A stretch of DNA of 64,000 bases from Pseudomonas bohemica (GCF_002934685.1 NZ_NKHL01000101.1:1-64000); one strand, 5' to 3'. Positions 1 to 9,559 are shown, counted from the stretch's first letter. Made by a program: numbers and translations. The notes: generated by a model from the sequence alone, not told the origin.

Positions 1-2
1 GC

Positions 3-79
3 GCAGCGGTAGTTCAGTCGGTTAGAATACCGGCCTGTCACGCCGGGGGTCGCGGGTTCGAGTCCCGTCCGCTGCGCCA
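3..79 (+). tRNA. tRNA-Asp (GTC)
   Basis: A complete cloverleaf is visible: acceptor arm GCAGCGG pairs exactly with CCGCTGC, discriminator G, and an encoded CCA at 77-79. The anticodon stem-loop CCTGTCACGCC places GTC as anticodon, so it decodes aspartate codons. The T arm has the usual TTCGAGT loop. Its 3' end is repeated 14.2 kb downstream, which marks it as the likely integration site of the adjoining island. Confidence 0.97.
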
Positions 80-83
80 TATT
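65..83. repeat. Left copy of island direct repeat (attL-like)
   Basis: The 19 bases CCGTCCGCTGCGCCATATT cover the tRNA-Asp 3' end, its CCA and four bases beyond. They recur exactly at 14,263-14,281 in the same orientation. tRNA 3' ends are classic targets of tyrosine integrases, and integration recreates the tRNA end as a direct repeat. No integrase gene remains next to it, so the island may no longer be able to excise itself. The att role is inferred. Confidence 0.65.
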
Positions 84-126
84 TGCTTCCATTACGGCCC
101 ACTGAACGCCTGGAAGCCACGGAAAT

Positions 127-149
127 AGCGGCCTTGAGCCGCTTTTTTC
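127..149 (+). terminator. Intrinsic terminator after tRNA-Asp
   Basis: AGCGGC-CTTGA-GCCGCT forms a 6-bp GC-rich hairpin followed by a T6 run, on the plus strand 48 bases after the tRNA. A second, similar hairpin sits after the other repeat copy at 14.3 kb. That one may be the tRNA's original terminator before the island arrived. Confidence 0.7.
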
Positions 150-194
150 GTTTTCTGAATTCCACTGGAATCCATCTCCAGCCACGGTTTTTAA

Positions 195-787
195 GTCACT
201 ATGGTGAATCAGACCACCCGTGCGGTGCGGCTGACGGGCGTACAGGGCTTGTTCCAGTGCATCGAGCACGAAGTCGGTCTTCATGCGGGTACTGACTCGC
301 CAGCCGACGATGCGCCGCGCAAAGACGTCAACCACAAAGGCCACGTACAGCCAGCCCTACCAGGTCGAGACATAGGTTAAATCCGACACCCACAGTTGGT
401 TCGGACGATCGGCATGGAACTGACGCTGGACATGATCCAGCGGACAGAGCGACCTGTCGCCGGCCACCGTTGTCCGCACATCCTGCCCACGCCTTATGCC
501 CTGCAGTCGAGCTCCACGCATCAACTGCTCCACCGTGCACCTGGCGATCTCAATACCTTCTCGGCGCAGCTGTTTCCTAATCTTCACCGTACCATAGCAC
601 TGCCTGTTGGTGTCCCATACGCGCTGGACCTTCAGGCTCAAGGCCTCATCGCGCTAAGCACGGCAACAACGCCGTTGCGGGTTAAGAAGTTGGGCCGCAT
701 GCCTGCGGTAACCGGACGGGGCGATCTGCAAGATGCGACAGATCGGCTCGACCCCTAGACGGTCACGGTACTGATCGACAAATGCCC
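195..787 (-). pseudogene. IS3-family transposase OrfB, broken
   Basis: Minus-strand translation gives recognisable IS3-group OrfB sequence: GVEPICRILQIAPSGY near the start, then RPNQLWVSDLTYVSTW of the integrase-core region with the first Asp of DDE, and VVDVFARRIVGW further on. Two in-frame TAG codons (654-656 and 357-359) interrupt it. The similarity stops after LIHHSD at about 195, so the catalytic C-terminal third is missing. It lies directly downstream of an intact-looking orfA. The element cannot transpose by itself. It sits between the tRNA and the receptor gene, where an integrase might once have been. Confidence 0.85.
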
Positions 788-1111
788 TCAGAACTTGGTG
801 CGGCGGTCGAGCTCCGCCTGGGCAAAATACGCGCTGGCCAGACGCAGGATCTCGTTGGCTTGACGCAGCTCGCGGTTCTCGCGTTCCAGGGCCTTGATGC
901 GCTCGCGCTCCTCGCTGGTCTGACCAGGGCGCCGTCCTGCGTCGGTCTGATGGCGACGAATCCAGCCATGCAGGGTTTGCGCTACACAGCCAATCTTCGG
1001 GGCAATGGCCTCAATGGCCGCCCACTCGGACGGGTAATCGTTCAGGTGCTCCAGAACCATTCGCACAGCACGTTCACGGACTTCAGGGGAGTAGGTCGTC
1101 GTCTTTTTCAT
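788..1111 (-). CDS. IS3-family transposase OrfA
   Basis: The 107-aa product begins with a helix-turn-helix domain ([15 protein letters not shown], then the [16 protein letters not shown] recognition helix region). It continues into a leucine-zipper-like coiled coil ([37 protein letters not shown]), the standard layout of IS3-group OrfA, which binds the element ends. Its length is normal for the family. In active elements OrfA and OrfB are fused by a -1 frameshift. Here orfB is dead, so only the binding protein could be made. Confidence 0.9.
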   Translation of the reverse strand: MKKTTTYSPEVRERAVRMVLEHLNDYPSEWAAIEAIAPKIGCVAQTLHGWIRRHQTDAGRRPGQTSEERERIKALERENRELRQANEILRLASAYFAQAELDRRTKF

Positions 1112-1183
1112 GGCCTCATCTTCTCAAGCGTTGAGGCCTCCACGAAACGCGGTGCGATTCAGTCCGAGTTTGTTGCAGTCAAT

Positions 1184-3574
1184 TCAGAAACGATATTCTG
1201 CTGTCAAACGCGCAGTTCTCCCGTCCTTGACACCCATCCAGGTCGTTGCGGTGCTGTAAGAGTAAATGTCACGGTCAAACACGTTTTTAACGCCCAGGTT
1301 CAATGACCAGTCCTTCTGATGGTAGAAAACCGAGAGATCGGTTTGCGCATAACCACTGACGTCGTAGTAGGTACTGGTGCGGTAGCCGCTGACCATGTCA
1401 CTCGCGGCGGTAACACCAATCCCTGCGCCCAGGCCTTTCAGGCGACCCGTCTGCAATTCATAGGATGTCCAGATATTGGCTGAGTTTTTCGGCTGTCCGG
1501 TCACCTTGTTCGTCTGGCCGTTGACCTCGGACGGATCGCTGAACTTCGAATAGGTGTAGCTGGCGGTCAGGTTCCAGCCAGGAAGGATTTCGCCGTTCAG
1601 GTCCAGGTCGAAACCTTTACTGTGCCTGCCTTCAGAGCCAATGTACTGCCCGGTCAGGTCTGACAGCGGCACGTTGGTCTGTTCGATATCGAACAATGCG
1701 GTGGTGATGGTAAAGCGATCATCCAGCAGGCTGAACTTGAGGCCGACCTCCTTGGATTTGCTGCTGCTGGGCGCTAAGGCATTACCGAATCTGTCGATGT
1801 TGTAGCTGCCGGAAAAACCATGCATGAGGTTAGCGTAGGCAGTGATTTCCGGGGTCAGATCGTAAGCGATACCGTAGTTGGGTACCCATTTGGTCTGTCG
1901 GAACGATGATGAACCCGAACCTACGATGTTGTTCTGGTTCTCCCACACCGACTCCTTGCCGGCGAACAGCAGGTGCAGTTTTTCCAGAATAGTGATCTGG
2001 TCCTGAATGATCAGCCCGCGCTGGATATTGCGGCTGTCGTAGCTTTTGTCCCTGGCCGTCGGGATGTGCGGGTAATCAAGGCTGCTTTTATCCAGGACGT
2101 TGCCATCGGCATTGATAGCGCCATCGGCGAACTCGTATTGGGTGTTATTGCTGTGCATATAGTCAACGCCCAACAGCAGTTCTTGCTTGACCGGCCCGGT
2201 ATTGAAAGTGCCGCGCACGTCGTTCTGCGTGCTCCAGTAGCGAGTGGTGTCCACTGAGGAGAATTGGTGGGCGATCTGTTGGCCGTCGGGAAGGATCGCG
2301 TAGGGCTCGTTGATCTTGAAGCTCATTTTGGTATCGCCATAGGTCGCCTTGCTGTTGAAGGTCCACCCATCGACCAGGTCCTGGGACAGCTCGTAGTAGC
2401 CTGTTTTCGATACCCCGGAAATGTGATCGTCCTTGTCGCCCATGCGGTAAGTCGAGAGTTTGCGGATTTTTTGCAAGGTAGTGTCGTAGTAAGTTCCCGC
2501 CAGGCCTTGGGCAGTGCGGGTATCACTGAACTCGGCACCGACCTTGATGCGCGTCGAGTCGCCTTTCCAAGCAATGACCGGCGCCACGAAATCGGCCCGC
2601 GAGCCGTTGTAATCGGGGTAGGTTTCGCTGGAGCGGGTGCGGGCGACGTTGAGCCTATAACTCCAGGCCCTGTCGTCGGTCAAGGCGCCGCCCAGGTCGA
2701 TGGCGGTCTTGTATTCCCCACGATCAGTTACTTCGCCGCGAATCACGTGCAAGGGATCGGTCACCGGAGCCTTGCGGATGATGTTGATCGTGCCGCCGGG
2801 CGAAGAACTGCCTGACATCACCGCTGCCGGGCCCTTGATGACTTCCAGCCCTTCGACCCCATCAATCGGGGTGGACGGTATTACCAGGCCGTTGCGAGTC
2901 TCCGGGGTGGTCACGCCATCGGTGGACGTCTGGGTGACTTCATAGCCGCGAATGAAATACACCGAATTGCCACGGTTGCCCTTTTGATCGACCACCCCAG
3001 CGGCATTACGCAAGGCATCTTCGACGCTGGTGGCCTGACGATCGGCGATAACTTTGTGGGTGATGCTTTTCACCGATTGCGGGGTTTCCTGCAGTGCAGT
3101 GCTGGTACGCAAGGCGCTGCTGGACTCGCTGGCGGTGTAGTCGTCATCCGCCGTGCTTTGGACGTCAATCGCCGGCAGGACTGCGGCATCCGCATCCACC
3201 GGATTACTCAAAACGGCAGGCGGCGCTTCGACCACCAGATTACCGTTGGCTGCGAGGCTTGAGCGCAGCGGGGTAGCCGCCAGCGCCGCCGCCAAGGCCT
3301 GGGCAGCGCTGAGGTTGCCGCTGATGGCAGGCGAGCGATAAGCGCTGATGTCGGTCAGGCGTAATTCAATGGTCGCGCCGCTTTGCTGGCTGATACGGCT
3401 CAGCGTCTGCTGCAAGGTATCGGCGGGCAGGTCATAGCGCGTTTGTTGGGCAATAGGTGCTGTTGCAGGCGCCGCGAGCACTGCAGGAATAAAGCTCACG
3501 CTGCTCAAGGCCAGAGAGATGCCAAGTGCCAGCGGTAACGGTCGAATCGTCCTGAAACCGGATAAGTTTTCCAC
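1184..3574 (-). CDS. TonB-dependent outer-membrane receptor with STN signalling domain
   Basis: An approximately 796-aa receptor of the ferric-siderophore (FpvA/FoxA) type. A signal peptide (LPLALGISLALSSVSFIPAVLAAP) precedes an STN secretin/TonB N-terminal domain (about residues 45-115). Then come a plug domain (ETPQSVKSITHKVI, SVYFIRGYEV, GLEVIKGPAAVMSG) and a 22-stranded-type barrel ending in ...LTAEYRF with the C-terminal Phe typical of outer-membrane proteins. The GTG at 3574 is preferred because GGGGGGAG lies six bases upstream and the signal peptide follows. STN receptors normally signal to an anti-sigma factor of the FecR type, but none is encoded nearby. The gene has its own copy of the 28-bp island promoter motif. 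The substrate is unknown; gene context suggests a peptide or metal-peptide rather than a plain siderophore. Confidence 0.92.
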   Translation of the reverse strand: MENLSGFRTIRPLPLALGISLALSSVSFIPAVLAAPATAPIAQQTRYDLPADTLQQTLSRISQQSGATIELRLTDISAYRSPAISGNLSAAQALAAALAATPLRSSLAANGNLVVEAPPAVLSNPVDADAAVLPAIDVQSTADDDYTASESSSALRTSTALQETPQSVKSITHKVIADRQATSVEDALRNAAGVVDQKGNRGNSVYFIRGYEVTQTSTDGVTTPETRNGLVIPSTPIDGVEGLEVIKGPAAVMSGSSSPGGTINIIRKAPVTDPLHVIRGEVTDRGEYKTAIDLGGALTDDRAWSYRLNVARTRSSETYPDYNGSRADFVAPVIAWKGDSTRIKVGAEFSDTRTAQGLAGTYYDTTLQKIRKLSTYRMGDKDDHISGVSKTGYYELSQDLVDGWTFNSKATYGDTKMSFKINEPYAILPDGQQIAHQFSSVDTTRYWSTQNDVRGTFNTGPVKQELLLGVDYMHSNNTQYEFADGAINADGNVLDKSSLDYPHIPTARDKSYDSRNIQRGLIIQDQITILEKLHLLFAGKESVWENQNNIVGSGSSSFRQTKWVPNYGIAYDLTPEITAYANLMHGFSGSYNIDRFGNALAPSSSKSKEVGLKFSLLDDRFTITTALFDIEQTNVPLSDLTGQYIGSEGRHSKGFDLDLNGEILPGWNLTASYTYSKFSDPSEVNGQTNKVTGQPKNSANIWTSYELQTGRLKGLGAGIGVTAASDMVSGYRTSTYYDVSGYAQTDLSVFYHQKDWSLNLGVKNVFDRDIYSYSTATTWMGVKDGRTARLTAEYRF

Positions 3575-3636
3575 GTGTAACTCCCCCCTTCGAATCACTA
3601 GAAAGTCGTCCTGCCGCGCCTTGCAGTTGTTTCTAA

Positions 3637-3664
3637 TGTGCAATCAGAATCGAAAAGTGACAGT
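3637..3664 (-). promoter_or_regulatory. Island promoter motif, copy 1 (receptor)
   Basis: On the minus strand the bases read ACTGTCACTTT, seven variable bases, then TGATTGCACA. The same two blocks with the same 7-base gap occur upstream of the ABC transporter gene and tonB. The motif lies 62 bases before the GTG start of the receptor. Two conserved blocks at fixed spacing fit -35 and -10 elements of an ECF sigma promoter. Recognition by the island's own sigma factor is inferred. Confidence 0.75.
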
Positions 3665-3703
3665 GGGGGTTCGATGTTTTTTTGCCCACGCGGATCAATG
3701 TTT

Positions 3704-5146
3704 TCAGGCGGTGCCGCCGACTACTAAACCGTCGATTTTCAGCGTCGGCTGACCGACCCCGACCGGCACGCTCTGGCCAGCCTTGCCGCATATCGCCAGA
3801 CCGCGATCCAGGGCCAGATCGTTGCCCACCATGCTGATTTGCCGCAGGGTCTGCGGACCGCTGCCCGTCAGCGTTGCGCCGCGGATAGGCGTGGTCAGGC
3901 GGCCGTCTTCGATCAACCACGCCAGGGCGCTCTGGAAGCTGAACTGGCCGCTGACGATGTCCACCTGGCCGCTGCCCAGATCGGCCAGATACACGCCATG
4001 TTTGACCGAGGCGATGATCTCCTCTGCGGCGTAGGGGCCGGGCTGCATGAAGGTGTTGGTCATTCGGGGCATTGGCAGGTGGGCATAGGACTGTCGCCGT
4101 CCGTTGCCGGTGACCTTTTGCCCCATCAGGCGGGCGTTGAGGTCATCGTGCATGTAGCTTCGCAGAACGCCGTTTTCGATCAGGGTGGTGCGCTGTCCTG
4201 GCTCACCTTCATCGTCGATATTCAGCGAACCGCGGGCGCCGGGCACTGTCGCGTCATCGACAATCGTCACCCCGGGAGCCGCCACCGTCTTGTCCATCTG
4301 CGATGCATAGACCGAACTGCCGACGCGATTGAAGTCGCCTTCAAAACCATGGCCCATTGCTTCGTGCAAGAGCATGCCTGGCCACCCGCTGGCGAGCACC
4401 ACGGGAAGCTGCCCGGAAGGCGCCTGGATGGCATCCAGATTAGTCAGTGCGCTATCGACCACACGACGGACCTCAGCTTCAACCAATGACATCTCGATGT
4501 GCTCGAAACCGTTGCGTCCACCCATACCGCCGCTGGCTGTTTCGCGACGGCCGTTGTGTTCGACCACCACCCACATATGCAGCATCAGCAGCGGGCGCAC
4601 GTCGGCGGCCAGACGGCCGTCGTGACGCATCACCATCATCACTTCGTGGGTCAGTTCCAGCGTCGCGCCTGCACGGCTGACCCGTGGATCGAGCGCGCAC
4701 GCCAGTTGCTCGATGCGTTCAAGCAGCGCCACTTTGGCCGCGGACGCTAATACGGGTAGCGGGTCGTCGGTGCCGTAGCTTGAGTGCATCAATGCGCGTG
4801 GCTCGGGTATTGCCACTCGGGCATTGCGGCCTTTGCCGGCGATGCTGCGCACCGACAACGCGGCTTTCTGCAGTTGCTCGCGGGTGATCTGTTGCGAATA
4901 AGCAAAGGCGCTTTGGTCCAGTTCGCTGGCGCGCAGGCCGAAGCCGTGATCGACACTGAAGGTGCCACCGGTCACCTGACTGTTTTCCAGTGACCAGCTT
5001 TCTCTGCGTCGGGATTGCAGGTACAGATCGGCGAAATCGACCTGATGCTCCATGACCTGATCCAGGGTATTGCGCAAATCATTAAGGTCTACACCATAGG
5101 GTGCCAGCAGTCGTTCACAGGCAATCGTCAGCCGAATATCAGTCAT
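3704..5146 (-). CDS. TldD-like metallopeptidase subunit
   Basis: The 480-aa product belongs to the TldD/PmbA (modulator of gyrase, U62) family. The HEAMGHGFEGD segment carries the HExxxH zinc motif that marks the catalytic TldD-type subunit. MTDIRLTI is chosen as start because GGAGA precedes it in the 19-base gap after the upstream gene. In E. coli, TldD pairs with TldE to form a cytoplasmic protease that threads unfolded peptides through a narrow pore; it degrades CcdA and trims the microcin B17 leader. Here the partner is the gene just upstream. This is probably an accessory paralogue rather than the housekeeping tldD, because it lies in an island beside a receptor and a transporter. Confidence 0.9.
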   Translation of the reverse strand: MTDIRLTIACERLLAPYGVDLNDLRNTLDQVMEHQVDFADLYLQSRRRESWSLENSQVTGGTFSVDHGFGLRASELDQSAFAYSQQITREQLQKAALSVRSIAGKGRNARVAIPEPRALMHSSYGTDDPLPVLASAAKVALLERIEQLACALDPRVSRAGATLELTHEVMMVMRHDGRLAADVRPLLMLHMWVVVEHNGRRETASGGMGGRNGFEHIEMSLVEAEVRRVVDSALTNLDAIQAPSGQLPVVLASGWPGMLLHEAMGHGFEGDFNRVGSSVYASQMDKTVAAPGVTIVDDATVPGARGSLNIDDEGEPGQRTTLIENGVLRSYMHDDLNARLMGQKVTGNGRRQSYAHLPMPRMTNTFMQPGPYAAEEIIASVKHGVYLADLGSGQVDIVSGQFSFQSALAWLIEDGRLTTPIRGATLTGSGPQTLRQISMVGNDLALDRGLAICGKAGQSVPVGVGQPTLKIDGLVVGGTA

Positions 5147-5165
5147 TGGAGTTCTCCGCGAGCGC

Positions 5166-6512
5166 TCAGCGCCCACCTATCTGCATGTGTGCGATCAACA
5201 CCGAACCGCTGCTGAAATGGCCTCGGGTGACAACGTCGTTACCCACCGCAAGGATGTCGCCAAGCAGGCTGTTCAAGTTGCCGGCAATGGTGATACCGGT
5301 CACGGCATGAGTGATCACGCCGTTCTCGACCCAGAAGCCCTTGGCGCTGCGTGAGTAGTCGCCGTTGATCAGGTGCGTACCTTCGCCCGCCAGTTCGGCG
5401 ACCAGCAGGCCGCGGTCCAGCTGCGCGAGCATGGCAGGCCAGTCATCGCTGTCGCGGGTGAGTTGGCTATGCAAGCTGAGGTTATAAGGCCCATTGGCGT
5501 TGCCAGTGGAAGGCAGACCCAGGCGCCGACCGCTGTAGGTCGACAGGAAGTACCCCTGCAACTGTCCGTGTTCGACCACCCTACGGCGCTGGCCACTCAG
5601 TCCGTCACTGTCGAACGGAGCGCTGCCCAGGCCAGCCAGTTGGAAAGGATCTTCGCTCAGGCTCAAGTGCTCGGCCATCACCTGGCTGCCCAAACGGTCG
5701 CGTAAGTAGCTGCCATGGGTGTACAGCGCACGACCGCTGGCAGCGTTGGCAAAATCCATCAGCAGACTGATCGCCATGTCGGGATCGAACAGCACCCGAT
5801 AGCGCCCTGTGCACAGCGGCTGCTCATCCAGATAGGCCAGCGCTTTGCTCGCCGCTCGGGCGCCAATCTGCTCGGGCATTTGCAGGCGCTCGCTGTAGCG
5901 TTCGTGGCTGCGCCAATGGCTCAGATGGCGGCGCTGTCCGTCGCTGGCCAACGCGTTGGCGCTCAGTGCGTGGCTCGATTGCGCATAACCATGGGCAAAA
6001 CCGCGGCTGTTCGCGAGAAAGCTGCACGCCTCATACGCACTGACAAAAGCGCCGTCGCTCTGCACCTGCGGGCCTTGGTCGCTGATACCTTGCTCGATGC
6101 GCGCGGCCAGTGCTTGAGCCTCCTCAGCCGAAACGGCCCATGGGTGATGCAATTGCAGGTCGAGCGGTGCCTGAGTCATCAGGCTCGCATCAGGCAGCCC
6201 GGCGCAGTGATCTTGTGCTGTGTGAGCGGCAATATCACACGCGGCGCGGGCCATGTCGGCGAGGCTGGCGGCGCTGAAGTCGGTCGAATGCGTAGTGCCC
6301 TGACGCTGCCCGCGGTACACCGTCAGGCTGACACTGTTGTGGCCCTCGGCGCGGCGTGCGCGCAAGCGGCCCTGACGCAGATTGAGGCTCAGACCGTGAC
6401 CGCTGGACAGCAGCACCTGGGCATCACTGGCGCCACTTTGGCGGGCGTAGTCCAACAGTTGTTCAGCCGCGGCCGCAAGCTGCGCCGGAGCTTGTTCGAG
6501 TGAGGTCGACAT
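5166..6512 (-). CDS. TldE/PmbA-like peptidase subunit
   Basis: The 448-aa protein is the non-zinc partner type: no HExxxH is present, and the C-terminal half has family features (RYRVLFDPDMAISLLMDF, GEGTHLINGDYSRSAKGFWVENG, VTGITIAGNLNSLLGDILAVGND). The ATG at 6512 has AGGA seven bases upstream. An earlier ATG at 6530 overlaps the stop of the thioredoxin gene as TAATG and is the alternative start. It is coupled to the genes on both sides (19 bases to tldD), so the two subunits should be made together. A cytoplasmic TldD/TldE heterodimer acting on an imported peptide is the inferred role. Confidence 0.88.
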   Translation of the reverse strand: MSTSLEQAPAQLAAAAEQLLDYARQSGASDAQVLLSSGHGLSLNLRQGRLRARRAEGHNSVSLTVYRGQRQGTTHSTDFSAASLADMARAACDIAAHTAQDHCAGLPDASLMTQAPLDLQLHHPWAVSAEEAQALAARIEQGISDQGPQVQSDGAFVSAYEACSFLANSRGFAHGYAQSSHALSANALASDGQRRHLSHWRSHERYSERLQMPEQIGARAASKALAYLDEQPLCTGRYRVLFDPDMAISLLMDFANAASGRALYTHGSYLRDRLGSQVMAEHLSLSEDPFQLAGLGSAPFDSDGLSGQRRRVVEHGQLQGYFLSTYSGRRLGLPSTGNANGPYNLSLHSQLTRDSDDWPAMLAQLDRGLLVAELAGEGTHLINGDYSRSAKGFWVENGVITHAVTGITIAGNLNSLLGDILAVGNDVVTRGHFSSGSVLIAHMQIGGR

Positions 6513-6529
6513 GTGAGCGTCCTGAGCCA

Positions 6530-7780
6530 TTACGCAGGCAGATAGAGGGGAGCGTTGGCCAACAAGTCCGCCAGCACCGAGACATAACGTTGCTGGGCAA
6601 GCTTGCTGTTTTCGCCATAGTTCGCGTGGAACGCCTGCTCCTTGGCCATGAACCCAGCATTCTCGGCCTGCCAGCGTTGACGATGGGCCTCGAGCTGCTC
6701 GCCACTGAACCCTCCCAGCGCTCGCTCATGCGTCTCGAACCAATGGTTGCGCAGACCAGGCATGGCGCGCTCCTGGTCGCTCCAGCCGAACGCGCTCATC
6801 AACAGATGGAAATTGCATCTGCCAGCGATGGCGAACAACTCGCTCCAGGCCTGGGCATCCTCAATGGCTGGCAGGGGCGACAGATTGGCGAGCAATTGCG
6901 CAAGCATGCCAGGCAGTTCGCGGTAGGGATCCTGTTGCGGGTTACACAACGCCTGTGAGGCGCTGCGCAGTGTTGCCCACACTGAAGCCGCCACGGCCTG
7001 ACCGGCGAGTGTTTGGTCGCACAAGCTGATCCACTGTAGGCGCAGGGCGTCCAGCTCAGGCTCAGCCAGCAACGCTGTCCAGTCATGCAACGGATCGCTC
7101 AACCAGTAACGAAGTAGGCGCGCAGGCACCTGGCACACATCGGCATCGACCCGTAAACCGTCAAACAGACTCGCCACCTGGTGCTCTTCGCAGGCATTGA
7201 CGAAGTCCAGTGCTGGCGCCAGATGGATCGGCAGGCCGCTCAGCCGTTCGAATACCTGCAGGCTTTCACTGTGTACCAACGCCGCACACAGAGTGCCTTG
7301 CCCGTCGACCCAAAACGGCGCCCTGGCGGCTTTCACATCGCCGTTTTCAGCCTGCTGCTTGAGCCGGGTGACAAGGAACTCACGCAGTTGCGTGTCACCG
7401 TAAAAGGCCCCCCAAGCTTGCACTGCGCGCCCGGCGGCGGGATTGGCAGGCAGCGCCGCACCGCTGCCGCCCAGCCACTCGCGCAACCTGACCAGCGACT
7501 GAGCCCCTGAAAGCCGAGCCAGTTCGTGACTGCCTTTGAGCAGAATCAAGGTTGGAATGCCACGCACGGCAAAACGCTCACGCACGGCCGGAAAGACATC
7601 GACATCAATCTTCAACACCGTCAGGTGTTCGCCCACTTCTTCAGCCAGGCGTTCCAGGGTCGGCGTCATTGCCCGGCAGGGCGCACACCATGGCGCCCAG
7701 AGGTCTAGCAGGATCTGTTCAGAGCCCGTCAAATACTCATTCAGCGAGTCTTCGGAAACAGTGATGACTGAGTGGGACAT
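6530..7780 (-). CDS. Thioredoxin fused to a C-terminal domain of unknown family
   Basis: Of 416 residues, about 1-105 are a thioredoxin domain with active site WAPWCAPC and the cis-Pro motif RGIPTLILLKG. There is no signal peptide, so it should act in the cytoplasm. Residues about 120-416 are not a domain I recognise. They clearly resemble the 310-aa protein encoded at 10,268-11,200 (shared pattern W.AF.GD.QL.EFL..RL, then AALVHS...QVFER..GLP, later KEQ.F). The start is set by GGAG before the ATG. The gene lies 19 bases after the ABC transporter gene and overlaps the tldE reading frame end, so it belongs to the same operon. Thioredoxin activity in this setting suggests reduction of a disulfide in the imported substrate or in a partner. 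The family of the second domain remains open. Confidence 0.85.
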   Translation of the reverse strand: MSHSVITVSEDSLNEYLTGSEQILLDLWAPWCAPCRAMTPTLERLAEEVGEHLTVLKIDVDVFPAVRERFAVRGIPTLILLKGSHELARLSGAQSLVRLREWLGGSGAALPANPAAGRAVQAWGAFYGDTQLREFLVTRLKQQAENGDVKAARAPFWVDGQGTLCAALVHSESLQVFERLSGLPIHLAPALDFVNACEEHQVASLFDGLRVDADVCQVPARLLRYWLSDPLHDWTALLAEPELDALRLQWISLCDQTLAGQAVAASVWATLRSASQALCNPQQDPYRELPGMLAQLLANLSPLPAIEDAQAWSELFAIAGRCNFHLLMSAFGWSDQERAMPGLRNHWFETHERALGGFSGEQLEAHRQRWQAENAGFMAKEQAFHANYGENSKLAQQRYVSVLADLLANAPLYLPA

Positions 7781-7799
7781 GGGTATCTCCAGAGGTGAA

Positions 7800-9497
7800 T
7801 CAATGGTCGTCAGCGCGAGCCAGGTCGAGGTGATAAGGATGGAAGGCCTCAAGGGCCTTGCGGTGCGCAACGCTGACGATGGCGCTGTCGGATAGCTGTC
7901 CTACCAGCGCTTGATAGAGCTTCGCTTCGGTGTCTGAATCCAGCGCGCTGGTGGCCTCATCGAGGAAAACGAACTCGGGGCGATGCAGCAGCACGCGGCC
8001 GATGGCCAGGCGTTGCTGTTCGCCACCCGACAGCACTTGCTGCCAGCGGTCGCTGCTCGACAAGGCATCGCGTCGGTCGCCCAGGCAGCAGTCTTCGAGC
8101 ACTTGCTGGCACTGGGCGTCGGTGAATTGCTCGGGGTCGGCGGGATAGCACAGCGCTGCTTTGAGGGTGCCTGCCGGGATATAGCTGCGCTGCGGCACGA
8201 ACAGGCTGCGTTCGGGCAAGTTGATGTGGCCGCTGCCGTAAGGCCATAGCCCGGCGCAGGCGCGCAGCAGGGTGCTCTTGCCACATCCAGAAGGGCCATG
8301 CACCAACCAGCGTTCACCGGCGCTCACCTGCCATGCTTTCAGGTAGGTCAGCGGCTGATGGTGCGGTGTATGCAAGGTCAAGGCGCTGCAGCGCAGCAGG
8401 GCGCATGGCGCAGTACTGAGGCTTATCCCTGGCACTTGCTTATCAGCCTTGTCGATCGACCAGAGCAGGTCGCGCAAGCGGTTGGTCCAGGCCATCCACT
8501 GGGTAAAGTTCTGGTACGCCTGCTGGAAGAACGACAGGCTACCGACCAACATGCCGTAGGCACCGATCAGGCGCACCATGTCGCCGTAGCTGATCTTGCC
8601 GCTTAGTAACAGCGGCAGTGCAAGCAAGGTTGGCAGCAGGCTAAAGACATGCGAGAACAAGCTCTGTCCGAGCATCACCTTAAAGGTGCGCACCAGTATC
8701 TGCAGGGTATTGGCGCGTACTCGGCCAAACCGTTCTTGCAGGCGTTCACCCTCGTGTCGGCCACCTTGATAAAACGCAATCTGCTCGGCATTTTCGCGCA
8801 CTTGCATACCGGCGAATCGGAAATCCGCCTCCGCCGTTTGCTTATGGTTGTTCAGTCCGATCAGCTGCTTGCCCAGCCAATGGGTGACTGCCAGTTGGGC
8901 AAAGGAATAGCCGTAGGCGGCTAAGACCATGTAGCCGGGGATGGCCACGTCGACGCCTTGTACGCTGAACGCCAGGTTGCCCGACAGCGACCAGAGTACG
9001 GCGGTGTAGGACACCGTGCTCACTACAACGCTGACAATATTGATGAACAAGCGCAGGGTGCTGTCGACGAACTCGCGGGTGTCTTCAGCGATACGCTGGT
9101 CGGCGTTGCTCAGCAGCCCGTCGCGCTCCAGCTGGTAGTAGGCCAGGTGCGCGGTCCAGCGCTCAATCAGGCGATGGGTCAGCCAGGTCCGCCAGCGCAG
9201 TTGCAGGTAGTCCTGGAGGATGGTCGAGGTGATGGGCAACAGCACCGTGATCAGGCCGTAGCCGAACGTCAGCGCCAGCAATGGCTTAAGGGCTGACCAG
9301 TCCAGTTTGATCAATGCGTCGGTGACTTTGCCGTGTACATCATTGAGGGCGATGTAGGCGTAAATGGTGGTGAAGCTGATGGTCAACACGACGGCCAGCA
9401 TCGCCAGTGCTTTCCAGCGATCGGCGCTGCACCAGTAAGGCAGTATCAACCCGGCAATGCTTGGGCGCTTTGCAGGGGAAGGGGTCTTGTCGCTCAC
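7800..9497 (-). CDS. SbmA/BacA-type ABC transporter, permease fused to ATPase
   Basis: The 565-aa product has an N-terminal membrane domain of the SbmA/BacA type (ABC_membrane_2) with several hydrophobic helices (ALAMLAVVLTISFTTIYAYI and others) over about residues 1-350. An ATPase domain follows, with Walker A GPSGCGKST, signature LSGGEQQR and Walker B FVFLDEATSALD. This layout matches YddA and mycobacterial Rv1819c, members of a family in which SbmA/BacA import microcins, bleomycin and antimicrobial peptides. It is the first gene of an operon with the thioredoxin fusion, tldE and tldD, behind a copy of the island promoter motif and a 34-base leader. It is the likely inner-membrane importer for what the TonB receptor delivers to the periplasm. 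Export cannot be excluded. Confidence 0.9.
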   Translation of the reverse strand: MSDKTPSPAKRPSIAGLILPYWCSADRWKALAMLAVVLTISFTTIYAYIALNDVHGKVTDALIKLDWSALKPLLALTFGYGLITVLLPITSTILQDYLQLRWRTWLTHRLIERWTAHLAYYQLERDGLLSNADQRIAEDTREFVDSTLRLFINIVSVVVSTVSYTAVLWSLSGNLAFSVQGVDVAIPGYMVLAAYGYSFAQLAVTHWLGKQLIGLNNHKQTAEADFRFAGMQVRENAEQIAFYQGGRHEGERLQERFGRVRANTLQILVRTFKVMLGQSLFSHVFSLLPTLLALPLLLSGKISYGDMVRLIGAYGMLVGSLSFFQQAYQNFTQWMAWTNRLRDLLWSIDKADKQVPGISLSTAPCALLRCSALTLHTPHHQPLTYLKAWQVSAGERWLVHGPSGCGKSTLLRACAGLWPYGSGHINLPERSLFVPQRSYIPAGTLKAALCYPADPEQFTDAQCQQVLEDCCLGDRRDALSSSDRWQQVLSGGEQQRLAIGRVLLHRPEFVFLDEATSALDSDTEAKLYQALVGQLSDSAIVSVAHRKALEAFHPYHLDLARADDH

Positions 9498-9531
9498 CGA
9501 CGGTTATCCGCTTTAGATGATTTGCCCTATT

Positions 9532-9559
9532 TGTGCAATCAGCCGGGGAAAGTGACAGT
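9532..9559 (-). promoter_or_regulatory. Island promoter motif, copy 2 (ABC-thioredoxin-tldED operon)
   Basis: The minus strand reads ACTGTCACTTT, seven bases, TGATTGCACA, identical in both blocks to the receptor copy although the seven spacer bases differ. It ends 34 bases before the ATG of the ABC transporter gene. Conservation of the blocks but not the spacer argues for selection on a promoter, not a recent duplication. Confidence 0.75.

Noticed and set aside
1112..1183. Right inverted terminal repeat of the IS3 element
   Set aside because: No convincing partner remains at the truncated left end, so the terminal repeat cannot be defined.
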